Shown here: piece after piece, positions 34,087 to 46,448 of the stretch
Layout of the letters: every line of letters begins with the position of its first letter
Position numbering within the stretch: the stretch's first letter is position 1
From: Timema cristinae
Taxonomy: Eukaryota > Arthropoda > Insecta > Phasmatodea > Timematidae
Assembly: GCA_039000515.1 (NCBI GenBank)
Contig: JBCFYV010000012.1
Coordinates: 4,531,007-4,595,006 of the forward strand
Direction of reading: 5' to 3'
DNA length: 64,000 nucleotides
Notes under the pieces: generated by a model
What the model saw: only the letters and a program-made list of their open reading frames with translations
Database searches by the model: none
What the model was told of the DNA's origin: nothing
Translations under genes and position numbers: made by a program

Positions 34087-34262
34087 TGAGGCATTTAAGT
34101 TGAGACACTAGATTAACCTGAAAACAAAACCTTTTAGAAAAATTGTTTCCAAAAAAAGTTTTTTCAAGGGGTAAATAGAACAGAAATACTTATTTTTTCT
34201 TGGTTTCAAGGTTAACCTTGGTTGGGTTTTTTCAATAGAACCTTGTATTATCTTAACTTCGT
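34087..34262. repeat. Dispersed repeat, copy 1
   Basis: GAGGCATTTAAGTTGAGACA, CCTTTTAGAAAAATTGTTTC, GGGGTAAATAGAACAG and AAGGTTAACCTTGG recur in the same order at 35164-35345. Confidence 0.75.
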
Positions 34263-34559
34263 TTTATTCCCTACACTTATTTTTTTATTTTACATGAATT
34301 TTTCAAGATATTTTAACTCAAATTGTTCATAACATTTTTTATTCAAGAACTTTTTACTACATTATGGATTCTTTATTACGTTAAATGCAATATTATTCAT
34401 AAAATTACTTTAATAAATGTTCAAAATTATGACCATTAACATCGATAAACTTTCAATGTAATAAAAAGTTTTTGAACAAAAATTGTTATAATCAAATACA
34501 AGTTGAATATCTTAAAAAACTGATGTCAAATAAAAAAATTGTTTAAGAAAATAATTTTC

Positions 34560-34750
34560 TTGTTTTTGTATAAAATAAAATGCCGCTACAATCATGATCG
34601 ACATGGGACCAATGGTCTTCCCCTTCAAAGGAATTTGTGCTTTGGATTTTTATCGCTCAAGATAAATCCGTCAAATTCAGCTGGGTTTGAACCCACAAAC
34701 CTCAGGTTCTGTGGCGAGCACGTTACCCCAAGGCCACCGAGGACAACTAA
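34560..34750 (-). mobile_element. tRNA-derived SINE family F3
   Basis: On -, the head CTCGGTGGCCTTGGGGTAAC, then TTTGTGGGTTCAAACCC (B box), matches the copy at 7190-7475, as does the CGCTCAAGATAAA motif in the body. Confidence 0.65.
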
Positions 34751-35163
34751 TTAAAGTATAAGTTGATACAAGATAAAATGCAATTGATTATTGTCTACAA
34801 TTATTTGATTAACGATAATATCAAGTTAGTTGATCATATCAGTAGATAGTACTAGCTAATAAGGTAGTTTTAGGTTGTAAATTTTAGTCAATTGAAGATG
34901 ATGTAAAACAAATGTTAGTTATGCAAATAAACCTTTCATATCTGACATTGTTTAGACCCTTTTCATATTTTTTTTGTGGTTGACAACATTGTCATCCATA
35001 TTCACGACATGTTTCAATACTATGACATCATATTCAGGTCTTGAGTATGATAGTGTTAATCAATCGGCTACATAATGTTTGTTTATTTGAAAGAAAACTC
35101 CAATATAATTTAAATATAAATTATTAATTGAAGTTTCTAAAATTTATTATATAAATATGGATT

Positions 35164-35345
35164 AGGCATTTTAGTTGAGACAGTCGAATATCCCGAATAC
35201 GAAGCATTTTAGAAAAAAATAGTTTCGAACACAAGTTTTTTGTTTTTGAGGGGTAAAGAGAACAGCACTAATTATTTTTGGTTTGGTCTACTTCTTTAAG
35301 GTTAACTTTGTTTTTTAAATGGAAGCCTATTATGGCAAGTAAATG
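35164..35345. repeat. Dispersed repeat, copy 2
   Basis: Diverged direct copy of 34087-34262, about 1.08 kb away. The pair could be ends of an element or two independent insertions. Confidence 0.7.
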
Positions 35346-37139
35346 AACCCTGGAATGTACTGTACGTATGTGAAAATACCTTTCCAAACAAATTTGATAT
35401 CCCTTCGCTCTCACTCATAGAATAATCATGTGCTAATATAATCTGTCCAGAGAGTGCACGTAAATACCTCAAATAATTAATAATAATACTATAATTAAAT
35501 ATAAATTCATTCAATTAAATTAAATTTATTTCATGGTATCGCATGTTTACGATTTTTATGCCATTCGAATATACCGTATATTGTTTTAATTAGTTGTTTT
35601 TAACCAATTTTAATATGTTATCATGTTCATATCCCCATTTATATCACCTGTAGTCTTAACAGTTTGTTTATTGGTATTTTATGTTGCATAATGACTGTGG
35701 TTATTTTATATTGTTCAGCTATTTACTACTTGATGCGCAATTTTGGAAAGCAACAAGTTTATCTTTCTTAAATTTGAATTCGAATTAAATCGTTCTTGAC
35801 TTTATAATGTCAATATCTAGATGTGTTCTTGTTTCACTGAAATCAATAGTATCTCTATTCTATAATCATCATTTTATTGAGAAATTGGCTCTTCAAACAA
35901 GACTATTTTTTCTGCATATCTTTAAAACATATTGCTATTTTTATCCATCTGTTCATAAAGCCTGTCCTTGTGATTGAGTGCTTAGATAGGTCATCAACCA
36001 GTCTAAAGGACCGCAGTTCGATTCAGGGTGGTGCTAAGATATTTACTATATGCATAGGAGTTCATCATATTCTTCAGTTGTATCTTAACCCGGGATATAA
36101 TTGTTACTGCCGTCCTAGGTTCAGCCAGTATGTAAGTCATTTGCTTATCTAATCTGTGTGTTTAGAAAGTGCACTTTATTTATTTCGTGTTGGAAGTCCC
36201 TCAGCGGGATATGTCAAATAATATGTTTTAAATATATTGGGAAAAGAGCATCACAATTAACTAAAAAGCATTAATAAATTATAATTATATTTTATAACAA
36301 AAACATATTGAACAATAAGCATCGTAGTTTTCCAAAACACATCACGATTCAATGAGCTATGTCATCAGAATTTGTTTATTTTAATTGGTATGTCGCCGCT
36401 AGATAGGCACTACTTTATCCGTCGAATTTTAGCTTCACTATCGCAAATATAATAGAGCACCATTGATCAAATATTTAGTTTTTGTATTCGTTTATTTTTT
36501 ATATATTTTCTTCTCTCTATACAAAATTAAAATTTTCTCCAAGACTTTTTATGTTTCCACTTAACCATTTTGAAATTTTAAGATTTATTTGATTAGTATT
36601 ATTTACGTGCTTTTAAAAACTTTAATCATATATCACACCAAAAAGTGTGTTTATATCAGTCTTGGGAATCTTGAAGGATCCCTCCTTTCCCATTTACAGT
36701 TTATTTGTTTTGAAACTTAAGGACCAAACCCTAATGGTTGTTTTGATGCTTTTTATGTTCTGATAAATCTCAATCTTACAACACACTGACAAATAATGTA
36801 TTATTTTAGTTTTGGGAATTTTTAAACCCCTACATTTCATACGCCCTCTTTCTAAATACAAATATTTAACACTAATTTTGTTGTGAAGTAATCCCTTTAT
36901 TTCTCTCAAATAGTTAAGAAGAAATTATGAAAATTTACAAATTTCCCCCATTTAAACCACCCTCAAAGTTATTTTCATGAGAAAATGAGAATTGCCATCT
37001 AGTTTACAAATATAATGATATAATTATGACAGTGTCTAATCATCTAATTCACTCAAAATCGTAAGAATTTTTTTAGAAAATCGATTATTTTTCTGCCCTT
37101 CAGTAAAACACCCTCAATTTTAGGGTTAGATGTATAATT
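35346..37139. other. AT-rich intergenic with tRNA-like segment
   Basis: Near 35972-36022 on +, CTTAGATAGGTCATCAACCA and GCAGTTCGATTCAGGG resemble A and B boxes. No gene recognised elsewhere. Confidence 0.4.
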
Positions 37140-37435
37140 CCGAAATCCCCTGTGGGGGGCCTTATGTAAAACCCCAGATACCAAGTTTTAATCCAATCAA
37201 TAAAATGGTTTTGGCTCTAACCCAAGGTACAGACGGATAGACAGACAGACAATATTGTGAAAAAACTTTTTTTTCCAGAGGGGTCATGAAACGTCGACAC
37301 TTATCAAATTCTCGAGTTCGAGTTTTTTTAAGATCACAATACTTTCTCTCAAAGGTGTCGAGAGAAATTAAAAAGGGGTTTTTCTTTTTGTCAGCGCATC
37401 TACTACATACCAGTTCGTTTGTAGCCACATGAAAT
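37140..37435. repeat. Dispersed non-coding repeat with GACAGACAGAC motif
   Basis: A phrase of the type ACCAAGTTTTAATCCAATCA, ACAGACGGATAGACAGACAG also appears in inverse sense around 37925-38010 (TTTGTCTGTATGGCTGTC, GATCGGATTAAGATTTGG). The two halves flank a SINE and may be one old element. Confidence 0.5.
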
Positions 37436-37439
37436 AGTA

Positions 37440-37645
37440 ATTACGCTAATATTTTAGGGATGAGGAAGTTGAATTTGAAGAAATGTACCCGAATTCTCAT
37501 GAATAAAGAGAGTGAAACCATTTAGGAAAAAACACTCTCAAAACACATGAAAAAGATTTGAACCCCAATTTCCCGGGCATTGGCGGTTCAGTACATTGCT
37601 AGATTGACGCCTTAGGGCTGAGATCATTCGGCCATCGAAGCGGTT
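37440..37645 (-). mobile_element. SINE family F2 copy
   Basis: TTACGCTAATATTTTAGGG, GTACCCGAATTCTCATG, GTGAAACCATTTAGG and AGATTTGAACCCCAATTTCC follow F2 order on -, with a diverged head at 37600-37645. Confidence 0.75.
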
Positions 37646-38005
37646 ATTTTCGTATTAATAAAAGGGTTGTTTTATTTTTCAGATAACATTTATCGAGAAA
37701 TTATTCACATAGCTACACTCAAAAAAAAATCTGATCGAAATTTAGTTTTATGCATCTTTCATTTTACAAGTGGAATCGGTTTAGTAGTTATTTGACTTAA
37801 TTCATTTTTACTTTCTCGCTATCTTGCAGGTAAAGAAATTATTGTGATCGTCAAAAAATCGAACTCCAGATTTTGATGAATTTTGACGTTTTATAAACCC
37901 CTGAATCCTAAAAAGTTGTTTTTGAATTTAAGTTTGTCTGTATGGCTGTCTGTGATCTGGAGTGGAGCCTAAATTATTTTGCCGATCGGATTAAGATTTG
38001 GTATC

Positions 38006-38008
<3 letters not shown>

Positions 38009-38070
<62 letters not shown>

Positions 38071-38270
38071 GCACCGCGTCTTACTACCCGTTCGGGTTAT
38101 ACGCACTTTACGCTAATGTGTAATGGTAGGATGATTGTGAGATAAAATGAAGGACCTACAGTTTAACGTGGAATCCGAACCACGGTGGAGGCCTGACATT
38201 CCCCACATTCACAAGATGTCTTGTCAGAGGTGAAGGAAGGGTTTGGCAATCAGATAAATCTGTGCCGGGA
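38009..38270 (-). mobile_element. SINE family F1, 5'-truncated, with (ATT)n tail
   Basis: ATTTGGTATCTA flanks both sides (37996-38007 and 38271-38282), a 12-bp target duplication. The inserted block is the (ATT)n tail plus F1 body and stops at GTGCCGGGA, before the tRNA-like head present at 27777-28074. Truncation at the head end with a long duplication is the pattern of LINE-driven target-primed insertion. Confidence 0.95.
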
Positions 38271-38282
38271 ATTTGGTATCTA

Positions 38283-38689
38283 GGGCTTTCATCAGGTTTC
38301 CCCTAGGGGTTTTTGGAATGGGATATTTAACCATAAAATTAAGGGTAGTTTACTGAAGTTCAAAGAGAAAAATCGATTTTATTAAACTCGGCTCTAACGA
38401 TTTTAATTAAATTTTATTTCTTATCATTGATCAATATTATAAACCAAATGGCTACTCTAATTTTTCGGCAAAATGACTTTAAGGGTTCCGGTCCGATGCG
38501 TAAATTCTCATTTTTTTATCACATCTCCGAAACAATTTGAGATATAAAATTACTAATCACTGAAAATATGTAGGTCTATTTATAATGCAGATATTTTACT
38601 TGAAACATATTTTTATAAAACCAATAATTTTCAAGTTAAACGCAAATATATATATTTTAACTTTTCGAATACAAAGTTAAAGTATTGCG
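38283..38689. other. AT-rich intergenic
   Basis: No coding or repeat structure recognised. Confidence 0.45.
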
Positions 38690-39185
38690 ACCGTAAAAAA
38701 ATCCAGACCGAGATGTATATGGATGTCATTTTTGTCAACATCTCCATCCATCTTCTTTTCACCTCCTCTACTAGCCTCCTTGCTTAATTCTTTTTAAACT
38801 TATATTCTTCCTTCACCTTCATTGTCCTCTTTTTGAACCACTCCCCTTGAGAGGCTGTTCCTAATTCTTCTCTGAAACTTTGTTTTAAATTCTTCCTCTT
38901 TCAACTTCCATACCTTTAACCTCCTCTCCTGATTTTCTGATATTCTCTTTTTCCTTCCTTTCAGGCTTGTTACAAGCAGCTGATGGTCACTGTCTAGGGC
39001 TTAATATGAAATTATCCTTATATCTGTAATATCCATTCTCATTTACATATCTACAGTATGTAATCCACTATAGACTTCCTTGACCAATTGGTGCTGTACC
39101 CCATTACCTTATGACTCTCCCTCTGCTCAAACCATTATTTACTATCAGCAATTCATTCCTCTTGCACAATTCTAACAGTCCTTTC
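38690..39185 (-). pseudogene. LINE endonuclease relic on -
   Basis: Read on -, LLELCKRNELLIVNNG is followed in shifted frames by a WGT-type stretch and VDYI-like residues, then by DSDHQLLVTSLKGRKKKR, the C-terminal SDH motif of APE-type LINE endonucleases, and a basic helix-rich stretch (VWKLKEEEFKTKFQ). The pattern fits the endonuclease to reverse-transcriptase linker of RTE/CR1-like LINEs, often annotated as craniofacial-development-protein-2-like. Stops and frameshifts throughout. Confidence 0.75.
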
Positions 39186-39903
39186 CCATGCCAGAGAGAC
39201 TGGTGCTTGCATTGGCTACCCAAAGGAGCTCGGGCGTGGCCCTGCAAACTGGTATGTCACGTTTGACTACTTCCGTTTTAAGTAGTACACAGGGCTGGGC
39301 TGAAAGCCCACGTCATGAGCTTACTCGTGGCAGTGGCTCAGAAATGGGTTGGACTCTATGTGGTAATGAGTTTAATCGCCAACGAGTGATGGCGTTGACA
39401 GATCGGTGGGGTCCAGGTCTTCGGGCCTCGACTCGGGGGGTTCTGGGTCTCACTGGTCATGTGGTGAGCCATTTTACAGCTCCGGTTCTAACCTGAACAG
39501 TTAGTAGTGTATTAGCTATAACATGGGCATCTCCACTCGTACGCACGAGTAGTGGGGAATTACTTTCCCACGTGCAATGGGCGTAATCCCATTCCCATAC
39601 ACACGGGAAAGAGTGGAGAGCGTAAGGTCACTCCTGTGAGAGGAAGTAAATCATTGCGGGCACTACCCTGGATAGGTAGGCACGAGTCCCCGGTGCTGGT
39701 CATATCAGTATATACTGGTAGGAGGGAGGAGTTAACTATCACTTCCCCAGATATCCGGCTTGATCCGGATCATCATATCCTTCAAGATGGGGGAGGGGGG
39801 GGGGGTTGGAGCTTTTTAGGTACTGACCTAGAAACTGCCCTGGGCCTTGATGTCCAGGAATGCTGTTCCAGCCACACCAGCTGTCAGCGTACTAGCACGT
39901 ATC
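39186..39903. other. GC-richer unassigned block, perhaps the 5' region of the same LINE
   Basis: Base composition is clearly more balanced than its flanks, and it lies upstream of the - strand endonuclease relic. It could be that LINE's 5' region with part of the endonuclease deleted. Open frames on both strands show no known domain. Confidence 0.35.
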
Positions 39904-39904
39904 T

Positions 39905-39963
<59 letters not shown>

Positions 39964-39980
39964 GGTAGTAGTAGTAGTAT
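39904..39980. repeat. (GTA)n microsatellite
   Basis: About 75 bp of GTA repeats with GTG interruptions. Confidence 0.95.
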
Positions 39981-40229
39981 TGCCTCCCCATCCTTACTCC
40001 TAGCACTTCTATTGAGTTTCTAAGATCTTCCCCAGTATCCATACTCTTCACACACTCATGCGTACCACTGGATAACAGATCACGAACAACCGGTTGAAAA
40101 CCGCTGCTCTAGGACTTAGGTGCTCAATAGGTCATTGTTGTACTTACAAAAATACATTACATAATTATTTCTTGAGCTAGTTCTATCCAGTCAACCTCAT
40201 AACATCCTGTTCTATAAACAACGATCTAA

Positions 40230-40264
<35 letters not shown>

Positions 40265-41384
40265 GACACTTAAAGATGTTTAGAACTATCGGTGGCCTAG
40301 ATACTACCTTTCATTTGAACTAATCATCCCATATATTTCCGATTCTATGTTAATAAAATAGTAGAGTTTCTATAATCTAGGTCTAATACATTTATATAAG
40401 TCATTTAACCCTTATCTTGGCACAAACAACAAAACTTAGTATCCAATATATTTTCCTTGTTTGTTGCTTTTAAACACATTATTATTTTTATTTTTATTCA
40501 AAAACAAATGAATTATGGGTATGTATCTTATAGTATACATGGCCAGCCAATCAGAGACTTTACACAACAATCAAATATGATAGTAAATCCTCATTTTACT
40601 TAAATTTCTAACTCAATAATTTTAATTATAATGTTACAAACATTTTCTTAGCCACAAAGTGCTACAAATATAATAGTAGAATATTATTGTACATAATTTT
40701 ATAGCAAAATAATCTAAATTGAAATGTTCCAGGCATTATCATAGTTTAAAAACACCACTACAGATATGAGAGTAAAATATCAATATGCATACGTTTCTAA
40801 TACAAAAATCTAATTTGTAATAATCGAAGTATCTGGTACAATCAGTTTAACTGACTGATTTTACAGTGTGACGTCATTCCTGAAGGAAAAACTGTGTAAA
40901 CTGCGCAGTTTGTACAGATAATTACGCAGGCCTCAGAACTGAGCAAACGGGTGCTCTTTTGCACAGAGAACTACGCAGTTAAGTACATTTATATTCAATA
41001 AATCAAAAATGTCAATTCAAATTCAGACTATTATGTTCATAAAATAATACATTTATATCGAATTAAAAAAAAAAAACATTTTGATATTTGCGTGGTCCCC
41101 TTCCCCTCTCCCAACTAACATCGGAAGCGCTCGAGTCTTATCGGCTCTTACCGGGGAGAAGACCAGTTGAAGCCGGCCTAGTCCGTCTGTATAAGATATA
41201 TGCTAACACTTGGCGTTCTGTCACAAGTAAATATAATTTTTGTTTGCTTCTTATAAGTGATAGTGTTGTGTTTACTAAGCTTATGTATTTGTTCTCATTA
41301 AATGAAAGTGATCTTGTGATGTGTTAATGTGTTCGATTGTCAATTTAGTTTGACAGTGTTTGACAGTGTTTGAAAGAGTGAAAT
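39981..41384. other. AT-rich intergenic, (AT)n at 40232-40262
   Basis: No gene recognised. 41095-41200 is GC-richer and could belong to the leader or LTR of the BEL/Pao element downstream. Confidence 0.4.
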
Positions 41385-41537
41385 ATGGAGGGGGACTCGG
41401 ATTTGGAAATTGTTCCCTCACAACAAAGCTTGGGGAAGGGACCTGAGACAAGTAGCAGGGTTAGTGAAGGTAGTTCAGTGGGATGTAGCTGTCAGATTGT
41501 TTCAATAGATAAACTTGTTAGTTATTGTTTCAAAACA
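41385..41537 (+). CDS. Short open frame upstream of the BEL/Pao relic
   Basis: A 51-codon frame starts MEGDSDLEIVPSQQS and ends TAG at about 41537. It may be the remnant start of the BEL/Pao polyprotein or a chance frame; no domain is recognisable. Confidence 0.25.
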
Positions 41538-41628
41538 TAGCTTGTTATATGTCTATGCCTCTAATAATGTTTTGTATATTAATTTATTTTAAATTGAATA
41601 TTGTAATGTCAAGTAACTGAATTTATTT

Positions 41629-42965
41629 GTGGACGCCAACGATGTTCTACGTCTGAAAACACGAATATCGGAACGTAAGGATGTGCCAGATTTCAGACAT
41701 CCAGCCTTATTGCCTTCTGATCATCCAGTGGTCACCAGATTGATTCATGAGACACATGTCAAGTCAAACCATGTGGGAGTGCAGGGTCTTTTGAGCTTAC
41801 TTAAAGAGAGGTTCTGGATTGTAAAGGGTAGGAGAACCATTCGTTCTGTTGTTATGAAATGCACTGTGTGCAAGCGATTTGCAGGCTCACATGTTTATCG
41901 GTCTGTGCTACCATTACCTGAAGACAGAGTGAGTGACACTGTAGTGTTTGAAGTCACAGGAGTGGATCTGGTGGGTCCACTTTACCTACGAGATGAAAGA
42001 AAAGCCTGGACATGCCTTTTTACGAGTGCAGTATATCATGCTGTTCACCTGGAGCTAGTATCAGCATTGTCTTCGGATGCCTTCATACAGGATTTAAGGA
42101 GATTCGTGGCTCGACGTGGAAGACCGTCTATAATGTACAGTGATAACGGGACTAACTCTGTAGGTAGAGCTAATGCTTTTTCACAATTGGACTAGGAAAA
42201 AATTAATTCTTTCAGCTCAGCACAACGAATTGTTTGGAAAGTCAATCATTCTGCTGCTCCATGATGGGGTGGTTGGTGGGAGCGCCTTATTGGTATGGTG
42301 AAACCCTTGCTTTTGGGCATACTTGGAAGAGCCCAGCTGACTTTTGAGGAATGGACAACCTGTTCTATGTGATTGTGAGGCTATAATGAATTCACGACCT
42401 TTGACCTATGTATCAGATGATCATGACAGCCTGACTCCATTGACACCAGCCTTATTCCTTCAGGACCTCAAAGAAGTAGGAGTGCCTGGTTGTGACCAAT
42501 TGGGGACAACTGATCGGAATACGAGGCCAGGGGCAAAAACTGCGTGAAATTCTTAGGAAGCGGTTCTGCAGTGAATATCTGGGTCAGCAAGCTGAAAACT
42601 CAAAGAGTAAGAAGGAATATCCTTTAATGGTTGGTGAAGGGGTTTTCATCGGGAGTGACAACCTCAAACGGCTGGACTGGCCCTTATTTATAGTAGAAGA
42701 GTTGTATGCTGGACGTAATGAAATTCATCGACTGGATTGACTGAGAACAAGTACTGGCACTGTCATGAGGCCTACTCAACGACTGTATAGTCTCGAGGCG
42801 ACAGAATCAAAATCAAAGCCTAAAGGTACGGACTCTAGCGAGTCGAATGTACTAACAGATACGTCTTTAGAAGAGAGAAATCAAAAACCTTCAAACGATA
42901 CTTCTCTGGACAAACGGAACAGAAAAGGTAGAAAGATTACTACTCCAGCAAGATATTTTACATAA
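41629..42965 (+). pseudogene. BEL/Pao retrotransposon integrase and C-terminal DUF5641 relic
   Basis: Frame 1 (41629-42195) has an integrase zinc-binding domain, with H...H in LIHETHVKSNHVG and CTVCKRF as the CxxC. The catalytic core follows: FEVTGVDLVGPLY (first D) and YSDNGTNSVG (second D). WWGGWWERLIGMVK (E) comes next after a stop at 42195. Then EAIMNSRPLTYVSDD, and a DUF5641-type tail (LRKRFCSEYL, GEGVFIGSDNLKRLDWP, RPTQRLYSLE) in other frames. The order and motifs are diagnostic for BEL/Pao. Gag, protease, reverse transcriptase and clear LTRs are missing. At least three frame breaks. Confidence 0.93.
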
Positions 42966-43349
42966 TTAAATTATTACGTTTTGTGTTTAGGTGTTAAAAG
43001 AACAATGACTCAAATACTCTGAACTTCGTCAGAGGAATATTGTCCGATAAAAGGAACAAATTAAATAGTGTTTATGTACAACACTTCTTTATCTTTATTT
43101 AAATATTACGTTTAATTTATTTACGTCGGGTAGACGATAAGTGACAGTAGCAATGCCGATCACCTTTCGCAATGCTGTGTTCTCGACCAACTATTCGCAA
43201 TTTCGTTTGGAACCCTCACTTTTGAATAAAAGCAGCAAATAATAATGAAAGGTAGGCCGACCACCGACTTCAAACATTTCTGCTAAAACAAAAATGAGAG
43301 AATATACACGTCATTTAAAAACATAATATTATACATCTTCAAAACTGTT
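42966..43349. other. Possible BEL/Pao 3' region
   Basis: Contains AATAAA at about 43225 and lies directly after the DUF5641 tail, so it may include a decayed 3' LTR. No duplicate of it was found upstream of 41629. Confidence 0.35.
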
Positions 43350-44201
43350 AACATGCAGTTAACCGTTTTGAAGAAGTATAATAATATCAAATCAAGAAGA
43401 AACTGTATTGTTGGCCTTGTGTGTTGTTCGAAACAAATCAGGGGGCGTGGAATAATAACGGCCTTTTTGATATTAGTAATTTTTCCAAAGCCAAAATGCG
43501 CCATGAAAAGACTCAATCACACATATAAAAAAAGAGCTAAACATAAAATTTTCGGGAAAAACAGAATAGATTTTCAACTGAGTGAGCAAAAAAGGCTAGA
43601 CTTTTAAAACTTAATGCAGAGGTTTGATCAAACCTTAAACTAGTGAAAGGATTAATTGATGTCTGCAGTTTTTTGGCCAAACAAAAGTTACCATTCAGAG
43701 GTCATGACGAACGGGAAGATTCCCTTAAACGCGGAAATTACATTGAACTAATGCAGTTACTTTTTAAATATGATAGTAATTTGGATTTTCATTTCCAAAA
43801 TAGGGGGGTATTTAAAGAAACCTAAAAAAAATATTCAAAATGACATAATTGAATGTGCGGGTGATGTAATTTTGGATAAGATTAAGTCAAAAATAAATGC
43901 CGCATTTTTATAGCAATAATGTTGGACGAAACTACGGACATTGCAAAGCTCTCTCAACTTCCGACAGTCCCTTGATATGTGAAAGATGGTAACATTTATG
44001 AAAGATTTATTGTTTTTTCAGATATCAGCAGTGATCGCACTGTCATTGTTTTAAGTGAGCATGTTTTTTGAATCCTTCCTCGTTTTAATTGTGAGCAAAA
44101 ATTGTAGCACAAGCGTATTGTGGAGCCGCTGCATTTTCTGGACGTTTAAATGTTATACAAACGCTTGTGAAAAAGAGGTACCCAGGTGCACTCTTCATCC
44201 A

Positions 44202-44405
44202 TGATATGTAGTCAGCCAGAAGGTTGTGAGTTTTATTATTCTTTGCTCTCTTTTTTTTCATTTCCGTTTCCGGGACTCTCAACCATGTAATGGCGGCGCT
44301 ATGCTGAAACATGTTCTAATCGCATATTATATCTATTACCATCATGTGTAATTCTTTCTCTTACGAATAACTTACTCAGTCCAAAACTATAGTAAGGTTA
44401 CAACT
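44202..44405 (+). repeat. 5' LTR of the Gypsy element
   Basis: About 204 bp, from TGATATGTAGTCAGCC to GGTTACAACT. Aligns end to end with 46449-46651, with visible substitutions and small indels. Confidence 0.93.
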
Positions 44406-44515
44406 AGCGACGAGTGATTTTTTTATTATTATTTCAAGAGCCCTGAGGTTATTTTGTGTGTAATATCGTGTGTAGCTCTCGTGTGTGCAATTTTCGTACT
44501 CCAAAAGTTTCAACA

Positions 44516-44895
44516 TGCCTAAGTTTTCCACTTTTTACTCTCATCTGGAGGACATCAAGTCATATTTTTACAGGTTTTAAAATTTCTACACCACTGAAAC
44601 AATTGCAGCCGACTTAAGAGTTGCTTGGCTCCTGAGATGCATTGGCCCAGTCGTCTACCAGGTGTTAACAGATCTCTGCTTGCTGGTCGCGCCGGGGACC
44701 AAGACTTTCGCCCAACTAAAGACTCTCGTCGAAACTCACTACGTTCCCACAAGATCAGTGTACGAAGAGCGTTCTGCCTTTAGTTGTCGCAAACAGCGTG
44801 TGGAAGAGTCCTACATGGCCTTCAGCCTATCTTTACGTCATCTTGCCACCACTTGTAGCTTCGGAACATTCCTGGGTGACGCCCTCTTCGCTTAC
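44516..44895 (+). pseudogene. Gypsy gag fragment
   Basis: Starts MPKFSTFYSHLED, with a stop at 44578, then AWLLRCIGPVVYQVLTDL, KTFAQLKTLVETHY, the ERSAFSCRKQ region and LRHLATTCSFGTFLGDAL. This is the retrotransposon gag capsid-like pattern (DUF4219/UBN2-type) of Mag-like Gypsy elements. It ends abruptly at about 44885-44895 where RNase H sequence begins in another frame. Confidence 0.85.
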
Positions 44896-46282
44896 AACGT
44901 TGGGACATCCTGTTGTCAGCCTTCCAGTATAAGATCACATTTCGAAAATCTGAACTGTTTCCTCGTTCTGATTTTCTTTGGCGAAACCTTTTCCCCGTTA
45001 AGACTGAGCTGGAGTCTGATATCTACATGATTTCTTTGGTGTCCCTGTGTCCTCTCAGTGCGGTACAGGTGGCCACCGAGTCCAGGAAGGATCCCATATT
45101 TAGTCGAGTGCTTACATATGTCCTCAATGGTTGGCTTGATGAGGTGCCCGATGAAGGACTTCATCCTTTTCGTCGGTGAGCCCTGTGATTGTCGGCAGAA
45201 TCTGATTGTTTATTAGGGTTATTTAGGGTCATCGTCTCGTCAGAGCTTCGTCCCGAAGTCCTGTAGCTCCTTCTTGAGCTTCATCCTGGTTCTAGTTATA
45301 TGAAGAACCTAGCACGTAGCTTTGTGTGGTGGCCAGGTCTCGATGTCGAATTGTAAGCTAGGGTAAACAGGTGCGGTGTTTGCCAATCACTACAGTCAAT
45401 TGCTCCTCACGAGCCTCTGATTCCTTGGTCTTGGCCTACTAGAAGGTGGCAAAGGATTTATGTTGATTTTGCTGATTTTGAAGGTAAGACTACTCATTAC
45501 TGTAAATGGTCATTCTAAATTGCCTGAGGTCTGCATCATGCACGAAGGCACCTCGGCAGATCACATTTGTGAATTTCTGCGCTCAATGTTTGCAGCCTAG
45601 GGCTGTCCAAGGAGGTTGTTCCTGACAACGGTCCACCATTCTCATCAGCTGCATTCACTAGTTTTTTGTCTAACAATGGAATTGTACATTTCCCTTTTCC
45701 TGTTTACCACCCCCAATTTAACAGTTTGGCGGAGATTGTAGTTAAGACCCCCAAGACAGCTCTCATGAAATAGTTATTTGATGTTTCTACTAAATCCAGA
45801 ATCCTTCAGCATAAAGTAGATGCCTTTATTTTAGCATATCGCAACACGCCTTACACCTTAACTAAGGTGACACCAGATAAAGTATTTTGGGGCCAAAATC
45901 CCCGCATAATGCTTTCACTTCTCCACCCGTCAGTGGTTTTCAAGAAAAGAGTGAAGGAAGCTCAGGCAAAATTTACTGCTTCACAATCTTCCAAGGTCAC
46001 AAATTTCTCTCCAGGGTGCGCTCTGTCACTCATCGCAAACTCAAGGTGGTTCCAGGTGAAATTCAGTATAGAGTCACATCACCAGCTCCGGAGACCTCCA
46101 TGGATACCACTCCAGAGGTCCTTCGTCAGGCTCCCAGCGTGCTGGCTTTGGCTCACACCCCTGTGAGACCTGCTGCAGTGTCTCCGAGAGTGTCTGCCCC
46201 CCGAGCAGCCTCGTCAAACTCATCGCCTGGGGCCACCCCACTAACAACTCGCTCTGGACGTCGGGTCATTAAACCCCAATGA
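44890..46282 (+). pseudogene. Gypsy RNase H end and integrase fragment
   Basis: Starts RLQRWDILLSAFQYKITFRK, the end of RNase H, then SRVLTYVLNGWLDEVPDE. Integrase: zinc-finger remnants (KNLARSFVWWPGLD, RCGVCQSL, near 45305-45400), the catalytic D in FVDFADFEG-like sequence (45460), a second D in a VPDNGPPFSS stretch (45620), and the E in the SLAEIVVKT stretch (45725). The C-terminal frame 45887-46282 ends TTRSGRRVIKPQ, the usual Gypsy tail. Several stops. Confidence 0.88.
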
Positions 46283-46448
46283 CCGGACTTTGTCTATGTT
46301 TCGCATTAGTCAGAACTTTGCGTTCTTTTCTCGCTCACTGTACTTGATTGAAATCAAGACTATAAATTATAAAAAGGACTTATTGTTACTCTTGTACTCT
46401 ATATGCCAGCGCCGGCAATCAATGATAAGTTAATTATGCGTGGGAGAG

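Noticed and set aside
34087..35345. LTR pair of a retrotransposon
   Set aside because: The direct copies are diverged, lack TG...CA ends and enclose no priming site or coding sequence; they look like two dispersed repeats.
41385..42965. Domesticated BEL/Pao integrase gene
   Set aside because: Several frame breaks and a stop before the catalytic glutamate argue for a relic; no splice structure joins the pieces.
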